This document shows, in pieces, positions 11,899 to 23,125 of a stretch of DNA of 64,000 bases. Numbering within the stretch: the stretch's first letter is position 1; each line of letters begins with the position of its first letter. A program made the position numbers and the translations under genes. This stretch comes from Dipteronia dyeriana (lineage: Eukaryota; Streptophyta; Magnoliopsida; Sapindales; Sapindaceae). The stretch covers positions 62,793,253-62,857,252 of the forward strand of contig CM065297.1 in assembly GCA_032871835.1 (NCBI GenBank), in the 5' to 3' direction. The notes below the pieces were generated by a model. The model made no database searches, was not told where the DNA came from, and worked only from the letters and a program-made list of their open reading frames with translations.

Positions 11899-12840
11899 TC
11901 TAGGTTAGCTTTGAGCAAATAACCGTGTTAGTATTTTCAATGGTGTCTAGTTTCAAAAGAGTGGATTTTAATGATTTTAATGATTTTTAAAACTGACCTT
12001 TATATGGTCATGTGACCATAACATTTTGTACATTGCTTCAAAATGAGTTTTGAAAATTTGTGTACAAACTAGACACCCATACCTTTCAAACAGTATATTA
12101 TTCGTAATATTTCATGACCGTTTTGATTGGTTTTGAAATCTCCATAGTGACCATAAAAATAAGGCATCTCTGTTGTTGTCTGTTTCTAACCTTTGATCAC
12201 TCATTTCACCATAAATTTTTCTATAGTCATCCAAATCATATTTTTTTTAATTGCAATAGAATTAGACTTCCATACCTTTCTAACGGCATATTATACGAAA
12301 GGTTTCAAAGTTGTTTGACCATGATTTGAATCGCTTGAATTTCAAGTTGGTGTGCTAAGAGTGGAATTCACGCTAGCCTCACGCGAAAATGAAATTTAAT
12401 GAGGGTTAATGGAGATGAAATACACAAAAATGAAGAAAATAAAAGAAAAAATGATAAAAATAACAAGATGCAAAATTCTAGGGGTGTAAATGTAAATATG
12501 CACAAGCGTTGAGGAAAAAGTGTCAATAATTATAAATATAGGGACTAAAGTGAAAATATGATAATTACAGGGACTGATTTGTAAAAATAAAAAATAAAAT
12601 GACCTATATGCAAATGCAAACTATATCTAAGCTAAAATGCAAATAAAAAGTACAATGACTAAAATGCAAAAATGTGATTAAAGATAACAAGTGCTTTTTT
12701 TTCCAAGTGGATGAAGTTTATGATTGAGATGAGTGATGCAAAATTAAATACAAAATAAAAATAAAGAAGATAGAAAAAAAAATAGCAAAACTAAATTAAA
12801 ATTAAAAAGAAATTACTACTACAAAGAAAATATGGACTTA

Positions 12841-12860
12841 CCTCCCCGGCAGCGGCGCCA
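12841..12860 (-). other. Gypsy primer-binding site
   Basis: On the minus strand TGGCGCCGCTGCCGGGGAGG, close to the TGGCGCCGTTGCCGGGGA primer site common in plant gypsy retrotransposons, placed 6 nt from the LTR end. Confidence 0.7.
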
Positions 12861-12866
12861 AAAACT

Positions 12867-13898
12867 TGACACGTCCTAAAGAAGTGTTCATACTATCAAG
12901 TATAAGAGTGTCAAAGTAATAAATTAACCGGTAAGACTGGATCGAACCACAGGGAGGTTGTTCACTTGTCCTTGTAGAATTAATTATTTAGATTAATTAC
13001 TAAGCTTGTTATAAATTGTAAATCAATTAAAATTAAAACTGGGGATAAGGGATCCACTGTTGGTAATTCGAATATGATCAAATAATTAATATTTAGTCCA
13101 GATTAATGGGATGCTATTCCACTCCACTTACCACTCTCTGATAGATGTGGGTATAAGTACTCAATGTGCTAGACAACATTTGTCTATCTACAGTGAGTCA
13201 AAACTCCACAAAGATTAGAGGGAATAAACCACTATATGATAGATATGGGTAAAAGTACTCACTGTGCTAGACAATATATGTCTATCCACAATGAGTCAAA
13301 AACTCCACAAATATCAGAGGAGAGAAAGCATAAAAATAATAAACTTATCAAAATTGGATCATATTTTTCATACCAACAGTATCACCTTTGACCCTAGCTA
13401 TATAAAATTAGTCGGACATAATTTAACTAGAAAATAGCTATTTTATTTAAACTGAGAATTTGAGAACAAAAGAGAGAGAATTTCACAAATCTAACATCAG
13501 ATTTGGATTCAGAACATGAAAATTAGGGGGGAGAGACCCCATATTTATACAAAATACGGATGAAAATTGATCATCGGATGAATTTAGAATGGAGCGTCCA
13601 GATTTCACTACGTCATCAGTGAACAGTGACAGTGAACAGTAACTCATCCGTGAAGTGAATAGTGAACAGTACGCATCCGCGAGTGAACAGTAATGCATCC
13701 GTGAGTGAACAGTGAAAGTCAACTGTGAACAGTGAATAGTCAAAATTATGAAAATGCCCTTCGTGGTCTTTTTAAGGTTTTTTGACGTTCTAAACTTGAA
13801 AACGATGTTTGTTTTACCATCTGACTTCTCCATTATTCTGAATTAATTGAATTACCTCTGAAATAAAAAGAAAAATACACTGATTACTACACAACACA
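12867..13898 (-). repeat. Gypsy LTR with internal duplications
   Basis: Borders TG (12867) and CA (about 13898, approximate). It contains a roughly 95-bp tandem duplication (about 13130-13325, with TGCTAGACAA and GAGTCAAAA in each copy). It also has a cluster of GTGAACAGT / CATCCGTGA repeats at 13617-13740. Confidence 0.6.
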
Positions 13899-13905
13899 TT
13901 TATTT

Positions 13906-14436
13906 AAGCGAACGAACGAAATTATGTCTAAATTGGGGAACTAATCATATTGGAAGTGTAAAATGATGATATTATCCCTTAGTAAACATACACTTTTCAG
14001 TGTTAATCAACTTTCACGTTTGAATATTTCATCATATTCATTTAGGTTGTTTTGACTCTTCATTGAGGTTAAGTTTTGTGACTAATTGGTTAGTGCACAA
14101 ACATGTTGATCAAGAATCACTATTAAGGTCTTCTGGGTAGAGTGAAAGGGTTATTAACTGGAAGGTGTGATGGGAGGTCAACCTAGGTTGTAAACTTTCA
14201 TTCAATAGTGGATTTGAGGATCGAATGTGTGGCGCACATATTAACCCGTGATTTTTCCCATTTGGAGGGTTTCCACTTAAAGATCAAGTGTTCATTTTAT
14301 TTTCTGCACTTTACATTTGATGTTGTATGTTTGTTTTATTAGGTGAAATTTGAATATTGACTAATCAAGAAAAATTGGTAATTGACTTGATTAAAACCTA
14401 TTCACCCCTCTCTATCTAAGTTATTAGACACACGTT
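13906..14436 (+). repeat. SIRE-like LTR, U5 part, plus orientation
   Basis: The sequence 14130-14300 (TCAACCTAGGTTGTAA, TCATTCAA, GTGGATTT) is the inverted match of 37310-37560, which is the U5 half of the minus-strand SIRE element. It ends in the family's CCTATTCACCCCTCTCTA motif near 14410. Its own U3 half is absent. Confidence 0.6.
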
Positions 14437-14439
14437 TTT

Positions 14440-14884
14440 AATCCCCAAATATGTGGTTTGTCAACCGAAATAAGCCAATAAAAAACCGAGGAACTTACAA
14501 TCTCCCCCTTTGGCTATTTCGTGACAAAACCACAACTCACAATTCATCCTCACCAATAAACAAACTAAATGACAAAGGGGTCAACAAACACATTCTACAT
14601 TATAAAGAGAAACCTAAGTCTAGATCGTCAAATCTTCTATCTCTTGTAGAATGATCATCCCTACAAAACAAAGTAACTACACTTTCCAAGACAAGTGTAT
14701 GTGAGGTGATCAAGATAAATAAATTACAAGAGCAATTTGCATATAATATAAACAAGCAACATGCAATCAACAATGCAATAGCAAAAGCTCCCCCTAAATA
14801 GGTCAACTTCCTCTCAATAGGTCAGTCTCCCCTTAAATCATGCCAATATCAACTCCCCCTAAATCCAACATCTATCATACAATG
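14440..14884 (-). mobile_element. SIRE-like 3' fragment: U3 tip, polypurine tract, spacer
   Basis: 14440-14499 is a U3 start in minus orientation, nearly identical (inverted) to 8933-8994. 14500-14513 is the polypurine tract (CCAAAGGGGGAGAT on the minus strand). 14514-14884 matches the non-coding spacer at 38652-39040, including the extra AGGGGGAG tracts. Coding sequence is missing. Confidence 0.65.
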
Positions 14885-15086
14885 TTTTTTTTTTAAGTAT
14901 TAGAATAGGACTGTCAGGACCTACTGAGATCAAACAATACAAATACAGCCAGGATAACTACTCCCACAACCAGGGAAGAAAACTCTCCACACATGCTTGT
15001 AAAATATAAATTGTAGGATTAGAACCCCTTACCCCTTATGTGGAAGAGATATTCACTATCAGCTTAATTATGAGGTAATGTGCTCC
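14885..15086 (-). mobile_element. tRNA-derived SINE
   Basis: On the minus strand it starts GGAGCACATTACC. An A-box-like TTAAGCTGATAGTG is followed about 30 bp later by a B-box GGTTCTAATCC (15016-15026). A short body follows, and it ends in an A-rich tail (T-run 14885-14894 on the plus strand). This matches the head-body-poly(A) plan of tRNA-derived SINEs. No target duplication is evident. Confidence 0.55.
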
Positions 15087-15432
15087 ATCAAACTATTTTT
15101 TTTTTAAAGACAGTGCATTACATTTAATATCATAGTTTTTGAAAACTATATTATGTAAACAATCCTCAAATTGTTTACCATATTTCTTTTACATATATTG
15201 TGGGTCCTTTTGAAGAAAAAAAATGATAATATATTTTTCGTTTTAGTTGTAGTTGTGGAAGACAATTGATGAGAAGAGAAGTAATTTTATGGTTAGAGAG
15301 AGGGAGAATTGAACGTTTGATAATTTTTGTTGTTTGAGCGAAGAAAATAAGTAGAGAAAAGATTTTTGTTTGTTTTTTTATTTATAGAAAGATAATATTT
15401 TAATTTGCTATAATGTAAATGTATATGTTTTA
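15087..15432. other. Intergenic DNA, nothing recognised
   Basis: AT-rich. No gene is seen. Confidence 0.5.
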
Positions 15433-15605
15433 GGCCATATTTGTTATCATGTACTGTATTATATTATTTTAGTACATTTTAATTGTCTAATAACGCAAAT
15501 ATTGTAGTAACTAATACATAATATTTGGTTGTATTATGTTGTATTGTATTAGAAAAAAACACCTTTTTTCAAGAAATATGGAATATTAATGAAATATGTT
15601 TTATG

Positions 15606-16137
15606 CGTAAAGATTTGATTAATACAAAATCAACATGCATAAGCACATAATTAATCTGAATCTCAATCTAAGCAAGTTTCTATATCATGATTAATCAACT
15701 AAATACATTATACTAACCCATGTCAATTCAAGAGAATGAGGAGATAATCGAGAAAGCGGAAGTGTACCTGAATCCATTACCGGAGGTTGGTGGACTAGTT
15801 GAGATCTTCCAAATTATCACAATCCTTGAGACACAAAAGCGATCTCTCTTCTCTGGTGATGGAGATCCAGAAAAGCCTAAAAATGATTATGTAATTCGGG
15901 GACAATAACCCTATATATAGTAATCGGATTACTATACGTTTTTGCTATTTCTAATTTAGCCCCTCATCAAATTAGAAATAGCACTCTGGTATCTACATAT
16001 TAATTTCATGACCATTATACCCTTAAGCCTTAAAACTTTAATCTCATTAGACCACTTTAATTTAGGTTTAATCAAAAGATAGCATAACACATTTAATATT
16101 TACATGTGTGGTCTCACATGATGGAATTTTTACAACA
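15606..16137 (-). repeat. 3' LTR of the copia element
   Basis: Aligns over its length with 20539-21083. The outer border reads CGTAAAG, where the other LTR has TGTAAGG. It contains TATATATAG at 15911-15920. Confidence 0.9.
15911..15920 (-). promoter_or_regulatory. TATA box in the 3' LTR
   Basis: CTATATATAG, conserved in both LTRs (also 20847-20856). Confidence 0.6.
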
Positions 16138-16569
16138 ATCTCCAACTGGGCCACATATGTAACTTTACAAATGTGTATGACTTTATGAGCTCTAAAATTT
16201 TACTATCACAACTTTAGGGTATATCCGAACAATCTCGTCCATTGATTATACCGATATAGGATCAAAGCGGTTTTCATCACATTTAGCGTGGCTAAACCCA
16301 TCAATGGTCATGTATACCAACATAACCAAATGACATAGATCAATCATGGATGCGTAGTATGGAAATTACATGCAACGTGATCTATACATGTCTATTTCCA
16401 ACTAGTTCTACTTTATTCTTTAGTGAGATCAATACTTAACACAATGTAACATAGTGTAATTAACTGAATATTTTATTTATGATCAGAAAAATATCCAAAT
16501 GCATAAATGCATAAGTATGTCCACAAACAAACATAGAACAATAAAATACAAAATGATACAAACTCCCAC

Positions 16570-18480
16570 TATAATGTGATATCTTTATACAAAATAACAC
16601 TCATATGAGCAGTGTACTCATGAAAGAACTTGGGTGGTAATCCCTTTGTAAGCGGGTCCGCTATCATGAAGTTTGTCCCAATGTGCTATAAGGATATCTA
16701 TCCATTATGTACTCTTTCCTTAACAACTAGGAACTTTATGTCAATATGCTTTGACCTAGATGGGATAATTTTGTTATAATATAGCACCGCTAACTTATTG
16801 TCACAATATAGTTTGAGTGGTCTTTCAACACCCTTCAGAATGCACTGCCCGATGAAAAAATTCCGCAGCCATATTCCATGGTTGGATGCCTCATAGCATG
16901 CTACAAACTCTGTTGCCATGATGGAAGAAGCCATGAGTGTCTGTTTGGCACTCTTCCAAGAAATAGCTCCACCAGCCAACAAGTATATGTAGCCTGATGT
17001 GGATCTCCTACTGTATTGACATCCAACATAATTGGAGTCGAAATACCCTATGATCTCCAACTGATCCGATCTCCTATATGTGAGCATATGATCTTTTGTT
17101 CTCTTCTAATACCTCATAACCCGTCTGGCTAATTTCCAATGATCCATCCTCGGGTTACTTAAATATCTACCTAACATACCAACAATGTACGTAATATCTG
17201 GACGTGTACACACATGAGCATACATTAGACTCCCTATAGCTGATGCATAGGGAATCTTCTGCATTTCCTTAACTTCAAGGTTATTTTTAGGGCACCGACT
17301 GAGATTGAACCTGTCTTACTTAGCAACAGGGGTGTCACCTGGTTTGCCATTCTGCATGCCAAACCTTTTGAGTACTTTATCGATATGGGTTCATTGTGAT
17401 AATCCAAGAATACCCCGAGAACGATCTCATTGTATCTGGATCTCTAATACAAAAGAGTTGTCACCAAGATCTTTCATCTCAAAATTCTTTGGTAGAAATC
17501 TCTTGGTTTCGTATAACATGTCTATATCATTTGTGGCAAGCAGTATGCCATCGACATACAAAACTAGAAATATGTGCTTACTCCCACGGAATTTATGATA
17601 CACACAATTATGAATAGCATTTGTCATAAAACCAAATGAGATGATCACTTGATGAAACTTGTGGAACCGCTGACGGGAAGCTTGATTGAGTCTATAGATG
17701 AACTTTGTCAATTTACAAACCATATTCTTTGGGTCTCCCGACTCAAATTTTTCTGGTTGTACCATATAAATTGTTTCGTAAATATCACCATTGAGAAACG
17801 CCGTCTTGACATCCATCTGATCAAGCTCAAGGTCAAAATGTACAACAAGTGTCATGATTGTCTTAAAAGAGTCTTTCGTTGAAACTGGAGAAAAAGTTTC
17901 TTTAAAGTCAATCCTTTCCTTTTGGGTAAAGCCTTTAGCTACAAGACGAGCCTTATACCTCTCCACATCACCTTTCGAATCCCTTTTGGTTTTAAATATC
18001 CATTTACAACCAATGAGCTTCACAACTTCTAGTAATGGGACAAGTTCTCAAATCTTATTGTCTTGTATAGACTTATACTCCTCATTCATGACATCAATCC
18101 ACTTTAGAGAGTTGGAACCCTATATGGCTTAATGGAAGTTGATTGGATCATTTTCCATCATTCTAATATCTTCCTCATGTTCCTGGAGAAATAAGAAAAA
18201 ATTGTCCGAAATAGCATTTCTCCTTTCTCTAGTGGATCACCTTAATGGCACTGGTTCTAGAGGTTGTTGAATTTATTCATCAGGAACAATTACCTCATCT
18301 TGAATGAGGGGTTGTTCAACATTATCTGGCTGAGGATCCGGATTCACTTTTTGATCAATGACAGGTATAGAAACCTGCACATTGTCGAAAGTGATACTGG
18401 GAATTGAAACCGATTCTTCCTCAAAGACAATGTCTCTAACCTTATTTCTCCCCCCAAACTCAACATCCTAAAAAAATGTT
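16570..18480 (-). pseudogene. copia pol remnant: reverse transcriptase and RNase H
   Basis: On the minus strand an acidic linker, typical of the segment after integrase, leads into reverse transcriptase starting near 18020 (GCKWIFKTKRDSKGDVERYK, ARLVAKGFTQKE, then QMDVKTAFLNGD). The active-site box reads LVLYVDGILLATND: the usual YVDD is YVDG, so the second catalytic aspartate is lost. RNase H follows (17087-16698: SRRSTSGYIYLLAGGAISWK, KLYCDNKLAVL, SKHIDIKFLVVKERV), then HIGTNFMIADPLTKGL to about 16570. Several in-frame stops and frame changes separate the blocks. Integrase and protease are absent: the Gag frame passes almost directly into the linker. The protein would copy and process retroelement RNA in virus-like particles if whole; this copy cannot. 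Confidence 0.85.
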
Positions 18481-18485
18481 GCAAT

Positions 18486-19190
18486 TCATGTCTTAAAATT
18501 TGACGTAAGTGTGAGATTATAAAACTTATAGCCCTTGTCCTTAGAGGTGCTAGCCAAATGAGCACTTTCGGTTCTATCTTGCTTCAATCTCTTTTCCTCT
18601 TGCACATAGTAAGACATGAGCTCATTAAGAGTCAATTTCTCCCTTTGACAGTTGTAACTGATCTTAAACTGGTTGTATTGTGTAGGAAGTGATATTAATA
18701 CCAAATGCATGAGCAAGTCGTCAGACAACTCAAGCTTCAATGCCTTAAGCTTAGAAACAATATGAGACATTTCCATAATGTACTCCCTTATGTTCCATTT
18801 ACCTTTGTGCTTCATAGAAATCAAGCTTTGCAAAAACGTGCTATTTTTTGCTTTATCATTTTTCGCAAAACGCTTTTCAATTTTGGCTAGGAACTCTTTG
18901 GCATTGGTTATCCCTTCGGATACCGCACCCCTAAAGGCCTCTGAAATGCCGCACTTGATAATCATAAGACTCATGCGATTAGAGCGATCCCACTTCTCAA
19001 AGTTCTTCCTGTCATCAGGAGAACTTGCATCTGTAAGAGAAGCGGATTGCTCAATCTGAAGTGCAAGGTCTGTGAACAATAAGTATGTTCTTATTCCAAT
19101 CCTTAAAATTGGTCGCATTAAGAATGGGTATTTGATTGATATTAGCATATATAGTGGAAACAATAGCTTTAAAGAGAACAAAACAAACAC
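18486..19190 (-). pseudogene. copia gag (UBN2-type), truncated
   Basis: An open minus-strand frame of about 230 codons resembles the Gag of plant copia elements. Visible blocks are SSPDDRKNFEKWDRSNRMSL, AKEFLAKIEKRFAKND, FLQSLISMKHKGKWNIREYI, then LVLISLPTQYNQFKISYNCQ. Gag forms the particle that packages element RNA. The first 45 or so codons are out of frame with the family's usual start, so the true start is uncertain. The frame ends before any CCHC zinc knuckle, consistent with the deletion that removed protease and integrase. Confidence 0.75.
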
Positions 19191-20520
19191 ACAAACATGC
19201 TCATATTAATAACCAAATACAATAATCAACAAATCAAATAATGGTAAGTCTCATCTCAAGATACCTAGCACAACATTAATATCAAGTCGTTAGACAATAA
19301 TATAAATTGTAAGTGGTACTCTTGTTGTAGTGATCAAACATTGACAATAATTTATGTAAAATAATAAATTTATCTTTGGATTGACTTATTATTCACATGT
19401 AAACCCTTACAATCGTCACATATTTACCACCATAGGTGTGTGTGCAATTCGGCCAAGTATTAACCTTTCTTTGGGCCGGCTAATACCCGCATGAATTTAC
19501 ACACACAAACATCCAATATCCAATATCCATCATGAACAATTTACACAAGAGAGATCACTTTTACGACATATTGTTTCAATTAACCCATTTAGAATGATAT
19601 ACCACTTTATTTAACAATAAAACATATACAAAAATATTTGAATTTGAGTTGATCCTTCAAATAAACAAAAAAATTTATATATCAAAATTATAAAAACTGG
19701 ACTTGATTTTGCAAAATTACAGTAAGGCCCATCAAGTTTCGATAATTAAAATTTAACCCAAATTTTTTTAAAATTTACAAATTGACTCTGTAACTTTTTA
19801 GTAATTATAAATCCATCATAAAACTTTTTTATAATTGCAAACAAGCCCATTCAGTTTTTGGTAATTATAAATTAGCCTAAAACTTTATTAAAATCACACA
19901 ATAACTCAGAATAATTACAAAATATCCCTTAAGAATTTTGAATTTATAAGAGAAGGGTCTGAACAAAAAGAAAAAAAAATCTCTATAAACCCTAGGTTTG
20001 TTGTGCTTTCGCCTAAACTTCACACCGTCACCAGGAGGCAACGACGAACGATGACTCCCCACCAACAACCGATCGAACACGAGCCAACAACTGACTCAAA
20101 CATAGCTATGCCGGCTACCGGATTGTGACGGGTCTGGTAGGCGTGGGTCTAAGTCATCGACCCGATTCATAGTGAGACTCATGCACATGTGTGAAAAATT
20201 GAAGCCAAAACACAAATTTAAATCCTACTGAAATCCCTAGATGCAACTCAATTCAATCAACCATCACCATATTAATGAGCAACTAACATTAAAACAATAT
20301 CAAGAAACAAGAAACAATACAAATATATTATTTCTTTATTTAGATGAAATCGTGATTGCACCTAAATTTTGTTGTTCTCTACCAATACATAAGATAACAT
20401 ATAACAAACAACATATCTTACACCAAGAACTTATGTATGAAACAACATATATCATATAACAATGGTTGAACAACACGACAAATCTCCAAAAATTCCTTAC
20501 ATTTTCAAAAATCGATCATG
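19191..20520 (-). other. Long untranslated leader of the copia element
   Basis: 1.3 kb between primer site and gag. 19690-19920 holds four to five degenerate copies of a roughly 35-bp unit around TAATTATAAATTAGCCC / AAATTTACAAATTG. No coding motif is seen. Confidence 0.6.
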
Positions 20521-20536
20521 GGTGGCTATGATACCA
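20521..20536 (-). other. Primer-binding site of the copia element
   Basis: TGGTATCATAGCCACC on the minus strand, two bases from the LTR end. It resembles the tRNA-Met-directed TGGTATCAGAGC motif. Confidence 0.8.
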
Positions 20537-20538
20537 CT

Positions 20539-21083
20539 TGTAAGGTTTTGATTAACACAAAATCAACATGCATAGGCACATAATTAATCTGAGTCTCAAC
20601 CCAAACATGTTTCTATATCATGATTAATCAAACCCTAAATACATAATACTAATCCATGTCAATTTAAGAGAAGAAGGAGATAATCGAGAAAGCGGAAGCG
20701 TACCTGAATCCATTGCCGGAGGTTGGTGGACGGGTAGAGATCTTTCAAATTATCACAATCCTTGGGACACAAAAGTGTTCTCTGTTCTCTGGGGATGGGG
20801 ATTCAGAAAAGCCTAAAAGTGATTGTATAATTCGAGGACCGTAACCCTATATATAGTAATCGGATTACTATATATTTTGCTATTTCTAATTTGGCCATAA
20901 TTTGACCCCTCATCAAATTAGAAATAACAATCTGGTATCTACACATTAATTCCATGACAATAATACCCTTAAGCCTTAAAAATTTAATCTTATTAGACCA
21001 CTTTAATTTAGGCTTAACCAAAAGATATCATAACACGTTTAATATTTACACATATGGTCCCACATGATGGAATTTTTCCAACA
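20539..21083 (-). repeat. 5' LTR of the copia element
   Basis: Borders TG (20539) and CA (21083). TATA box CTATATATAG at 20847-20856. Differs from the 3' LTR by scattered substitutions and a short indel near 20890. Confidence 0.9.
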
Positions 21084-21336
21084 TTATGTTGTTATTTTTT
21101 TTTTTATAATTTCAAAATTATATTGGAAATATTTATTTTATATATAAAAATATTATTTAATTTAAAAATATTATCCAATTAAAATAAATATTTATTGATT
21201 TTTATATTAAAATATTTATCCAATTAACTATTTTTTTTTAAATATATTAAATTTTTATAATACAATAAAATAAAATAAAGTCATATAGAAATAACTTAAT
21301 ACGATATAATACGGTACATCACCAAACACGGATTTA

Positions 21337-21420
21337 TAATGGACTCAAACTCGCTACTTGTGATTAGAGTTGTACACCTTTACAACTCAGCTACCCGCTT
21401 CAATTTGTTCATTGTTTGCA
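21337..21420 (-). mobile_element. SINE head (tRNA-like), truncated
   Basis: On the minus strand GGTAGCTGAGTTGTAAAGG (A-box type) is followed by GAGTTTGAGTCCA (B-box type). The body is cut off by the Tourist-like MITE. Confidence 0.45.
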
Positions 21421-22140
21421 CAATATTTATATAACCTATATAGATCGTTAAATTTTTCATTGATTATTTTAAAAAACTTGTTTGACAAATTTAAACTTCA
21501 CCGATCAAAATTTTAATTTCTATGATATATATATAATAAAAATTGTTTATTTGAGTATTTAATAAAACTATTGGGATGATTATTTTTCGTCCCTTTACAT
21601 TCGGTGTTGAGTTCAAATCATTACACTACAACTTCAATTTTTTTTTTTGAAAATACTACAACTTCAACTTCGATAAACAATGCAAAACTATTCATATATA
21701 ATGTAAATATGTAATTAAATTTATTATTTTTACTAAACAAATTTTAAAAATTTATTACTAGATAATTTAAATTGAATACTGTAATCTTTATAATTATTTT
21801 ATATGATATACAAACGAATATTAAAAAAAACATTTTCAGACAATCGAGTTAAGAGTTTACTGAAATCGATGAGATCAATGATTACAAGAATAAATCGGGA
21901 ATACAACATAGATCTCCTCACATTTGCGATTTAATGAGTAAAGTTTGACTGGAATCTTTATCACAAAAGAGATGGGAAATTGTCCATATATTTACTAAAG
22001 GTAGTTGAGCATTTATTATTTTATGATTACAACATATTTATATTTTTATTAATCTATAGTAACTAATACAAAAATGTGAAGAAAATTAATTAAGAATCTC
22101 AAGAAAATTAAATAAGTATTAAAGCTAAATAATTATTTAA
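21421..22140. other. AT-rich intergenic DNA
   Basis: No gene. 21566-21595 repeats the CTATTGGGATGATTATTTTT motif of 6758, suggesting a remnant of the same DNA transposon family. Confidence 0.5.
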
Positions 22141-22159
22141 AATTGAAATAAAACAAGGA

Positions 22160-22995
22160 AAATAACCCAAGTCTCCTTCAAAGGTTGCCTTGTCATTTTT
22201 TAGTGATACTCTTATACCCCGAGTAATGTCTATTAAAAATTGGGGGTGCCAATATTCTCAACCAAGTTCGTAAAAAGGAATCCAAACTTGTGAATTTGTT
22301 GTCTTTTGCTTATAAGGATTAAAATCAAGTTGTCGTTACCGCAATCTTAGAATTCCTGGCTTCAACATTATCGAGCCAAAAGACCAAGCTAACTCTTTAT
22401 CAAGAATTTTAGAAAACATGTTATAATATCATCTACCCAAAGATATCATGCGCCATAGAGAAGAGATCAACCAAAGTTGATGTAGTTTCAATTTCAAATT
22501 GTGGATTTTTCAAGGAGTATCACCCTTAGATAAACTAACTCGATCAAATTGATTTGCATATTGCAACATGTCCAAGTATATCGATTCATTCATGAGAATA
22601 GCCACAAATTCTCCTTTTTTTAGTTGGCATGTTGGGAGAAGAGTGCATGGGTGAGGAGAATGAATGATGTATTTTTAGCACGTCCGCAAAAGAAGGCTTC
22701 ACCGGCAAGTCAAAGATGTTGGAAGCAGCCGCAATAGACGCTAGCGGAAATGAATCAATCGGCACTGCAACAGGTTGTTGCATCATGATACCAGCGGAAC
22801 TCAAGGCAAGCAATAGTAGTCGAGATAAGATAAGCACAAAAGAAATTGATGCGATGGTATGACAAGAAATGGATCAGAGGGTAGCGTGCGTAGAACACTG
22901 GAACGTTAGTGGCCGCAGATGTTGATAGTGACTTCGGCAAAAAGTTGTACAGCGGAGACAATTGAGATGAAGAGTGGGAAGGAGATGTACATAGC
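22160..22995 (-). pseudogene. LINE ORF1 remnant (DUF4283-type)
   Basis: The minus strand encodes pieces of the nucleic-acid-binding ORF1 of plant L1-like LINEs. From the N-terminal side these are NIFDLPVKPSFADVLK, PTKKGEFVAILMNESIY (after a frame change near 22625), RVSLSKGDTP, LAWSFGSIMLKPGILRL and LDFNPYKQKTTNSQVW, then a block like FYELG.EYWHP. ORF1 binds LINE RNA during target-primed reverse transcription. At least one frameshift and several stops (for example after SKGDTP and before EYWHP) make it non-functional. Reverse transcriptase sequence does not follow at lower coordinates, so the element is truncated or rearranged. Confidence 0.65.
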
Positions 22996-23034
22996 ACTCT
23001 ATCTGATGATTACATGAATTCGTTATAACACTAT

Positions 23035-23125
23035 ATATATATATATATATTCAAGTATGTGTACTGATATAAATTTATCAGTGTGTTAAATATGAACCAT
23101 TAGATTTATATATTTTGATAATAAA
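23035..23125. mobile_element. Half copy of the (TA)n-associated MITE family
   Basis: GTGTACTGATATAAATTTAT then ATGAACCATTAGATTTATA directly after a (TA)n run, matching the left half of the MITEs at 30525-31020. The right half is missing. Confidence 0.5.

Larger units (their letters stand above)
8933..11905 (+). repeat. SIRE/Maximus-like LTR, plus orientation
   Basis: Begins TGTAAGTTTCTCGATTTTTG; this U3 start matches, inverted, the LTR boundaries at 14499 and 38637. It runs through a CpG-rich block (10005-10165), a TATA-like CTTTATATTC near 10215, a CT-rich leader, a 42-45-bp minisatellite (11163-11468), a GTGGATTTTGTTTGCCGGTG block and a terminal CACCCCC..CTCTAGG segment. It directly abuts a MITE on the left and is not followed by a tRNA-Met primer site on the right. 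It is therefore a solo LTR or a rearranged copy. Confidence 0.6.
11906..13898 (-). mobile_element. Ty3-gypsy fragment: LTR, primer site and part of the interior
   Basis: On the minus strand an LTR (about 13898 down to 12867) ends ..GTGTCA and is followed by TTTTTGGCGCCGCTGCCGGG, the primer-binding motif typical of plant gypsy elements. The interior continues to about 11906 but is non-coding leader; no Gag or Pol motif is seen. The other LTR and all coding domains are missing. Confidence 0.65.
15606..21083 (-). mobile_element. Ty1-copia retrotransposon with TTATG target duplication
   Basis: Complete borders. TTATG occurs at 15601-15605 and 21084-21088. Two LTRs of about 0.53-0.55 kb lie at 15606-16137 and 20539-21083. 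A primer site (TGGTATCATAGCCACC, a tRNA-Met variant) lies at 20521-20536, and a polypurine tract (GGCCCAGTTGGAGAT on the minus strand) just inside 16138. The coding part is Gag then reverse transcriptase/RNase H. The zinc-knuckle, protease and integrase segments are missing, and both frames carry stops. It is an inactive internally deleted copy whose insertion structure is intact. Confidence 0.9.
15433..21333. mobile_element. Tourist-like MITE (about 418 bp) split by a copia insertion
   Basis: Left half 15433-15605 begins GGCCATATTTGTTATCATGT. Right half 21089-21333 ends, read inward, ATCCGTGTTTGGTGATGTAC. These are matching terminal inverted repeats flanked by TTA on both sides (15430-15432 and 21334-21336), the target-site type of PIF/Harbinger (Tourist) MITEs. 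Everything between is the copia element 15606-21083 plus its target duplication. Confidence 0.75.

Noticed and set aside
15720..15908. Plus-strand frame of 62 codons
   Set aside because: Lies wholly inside the copia 3' LTR and is antisense to the element.
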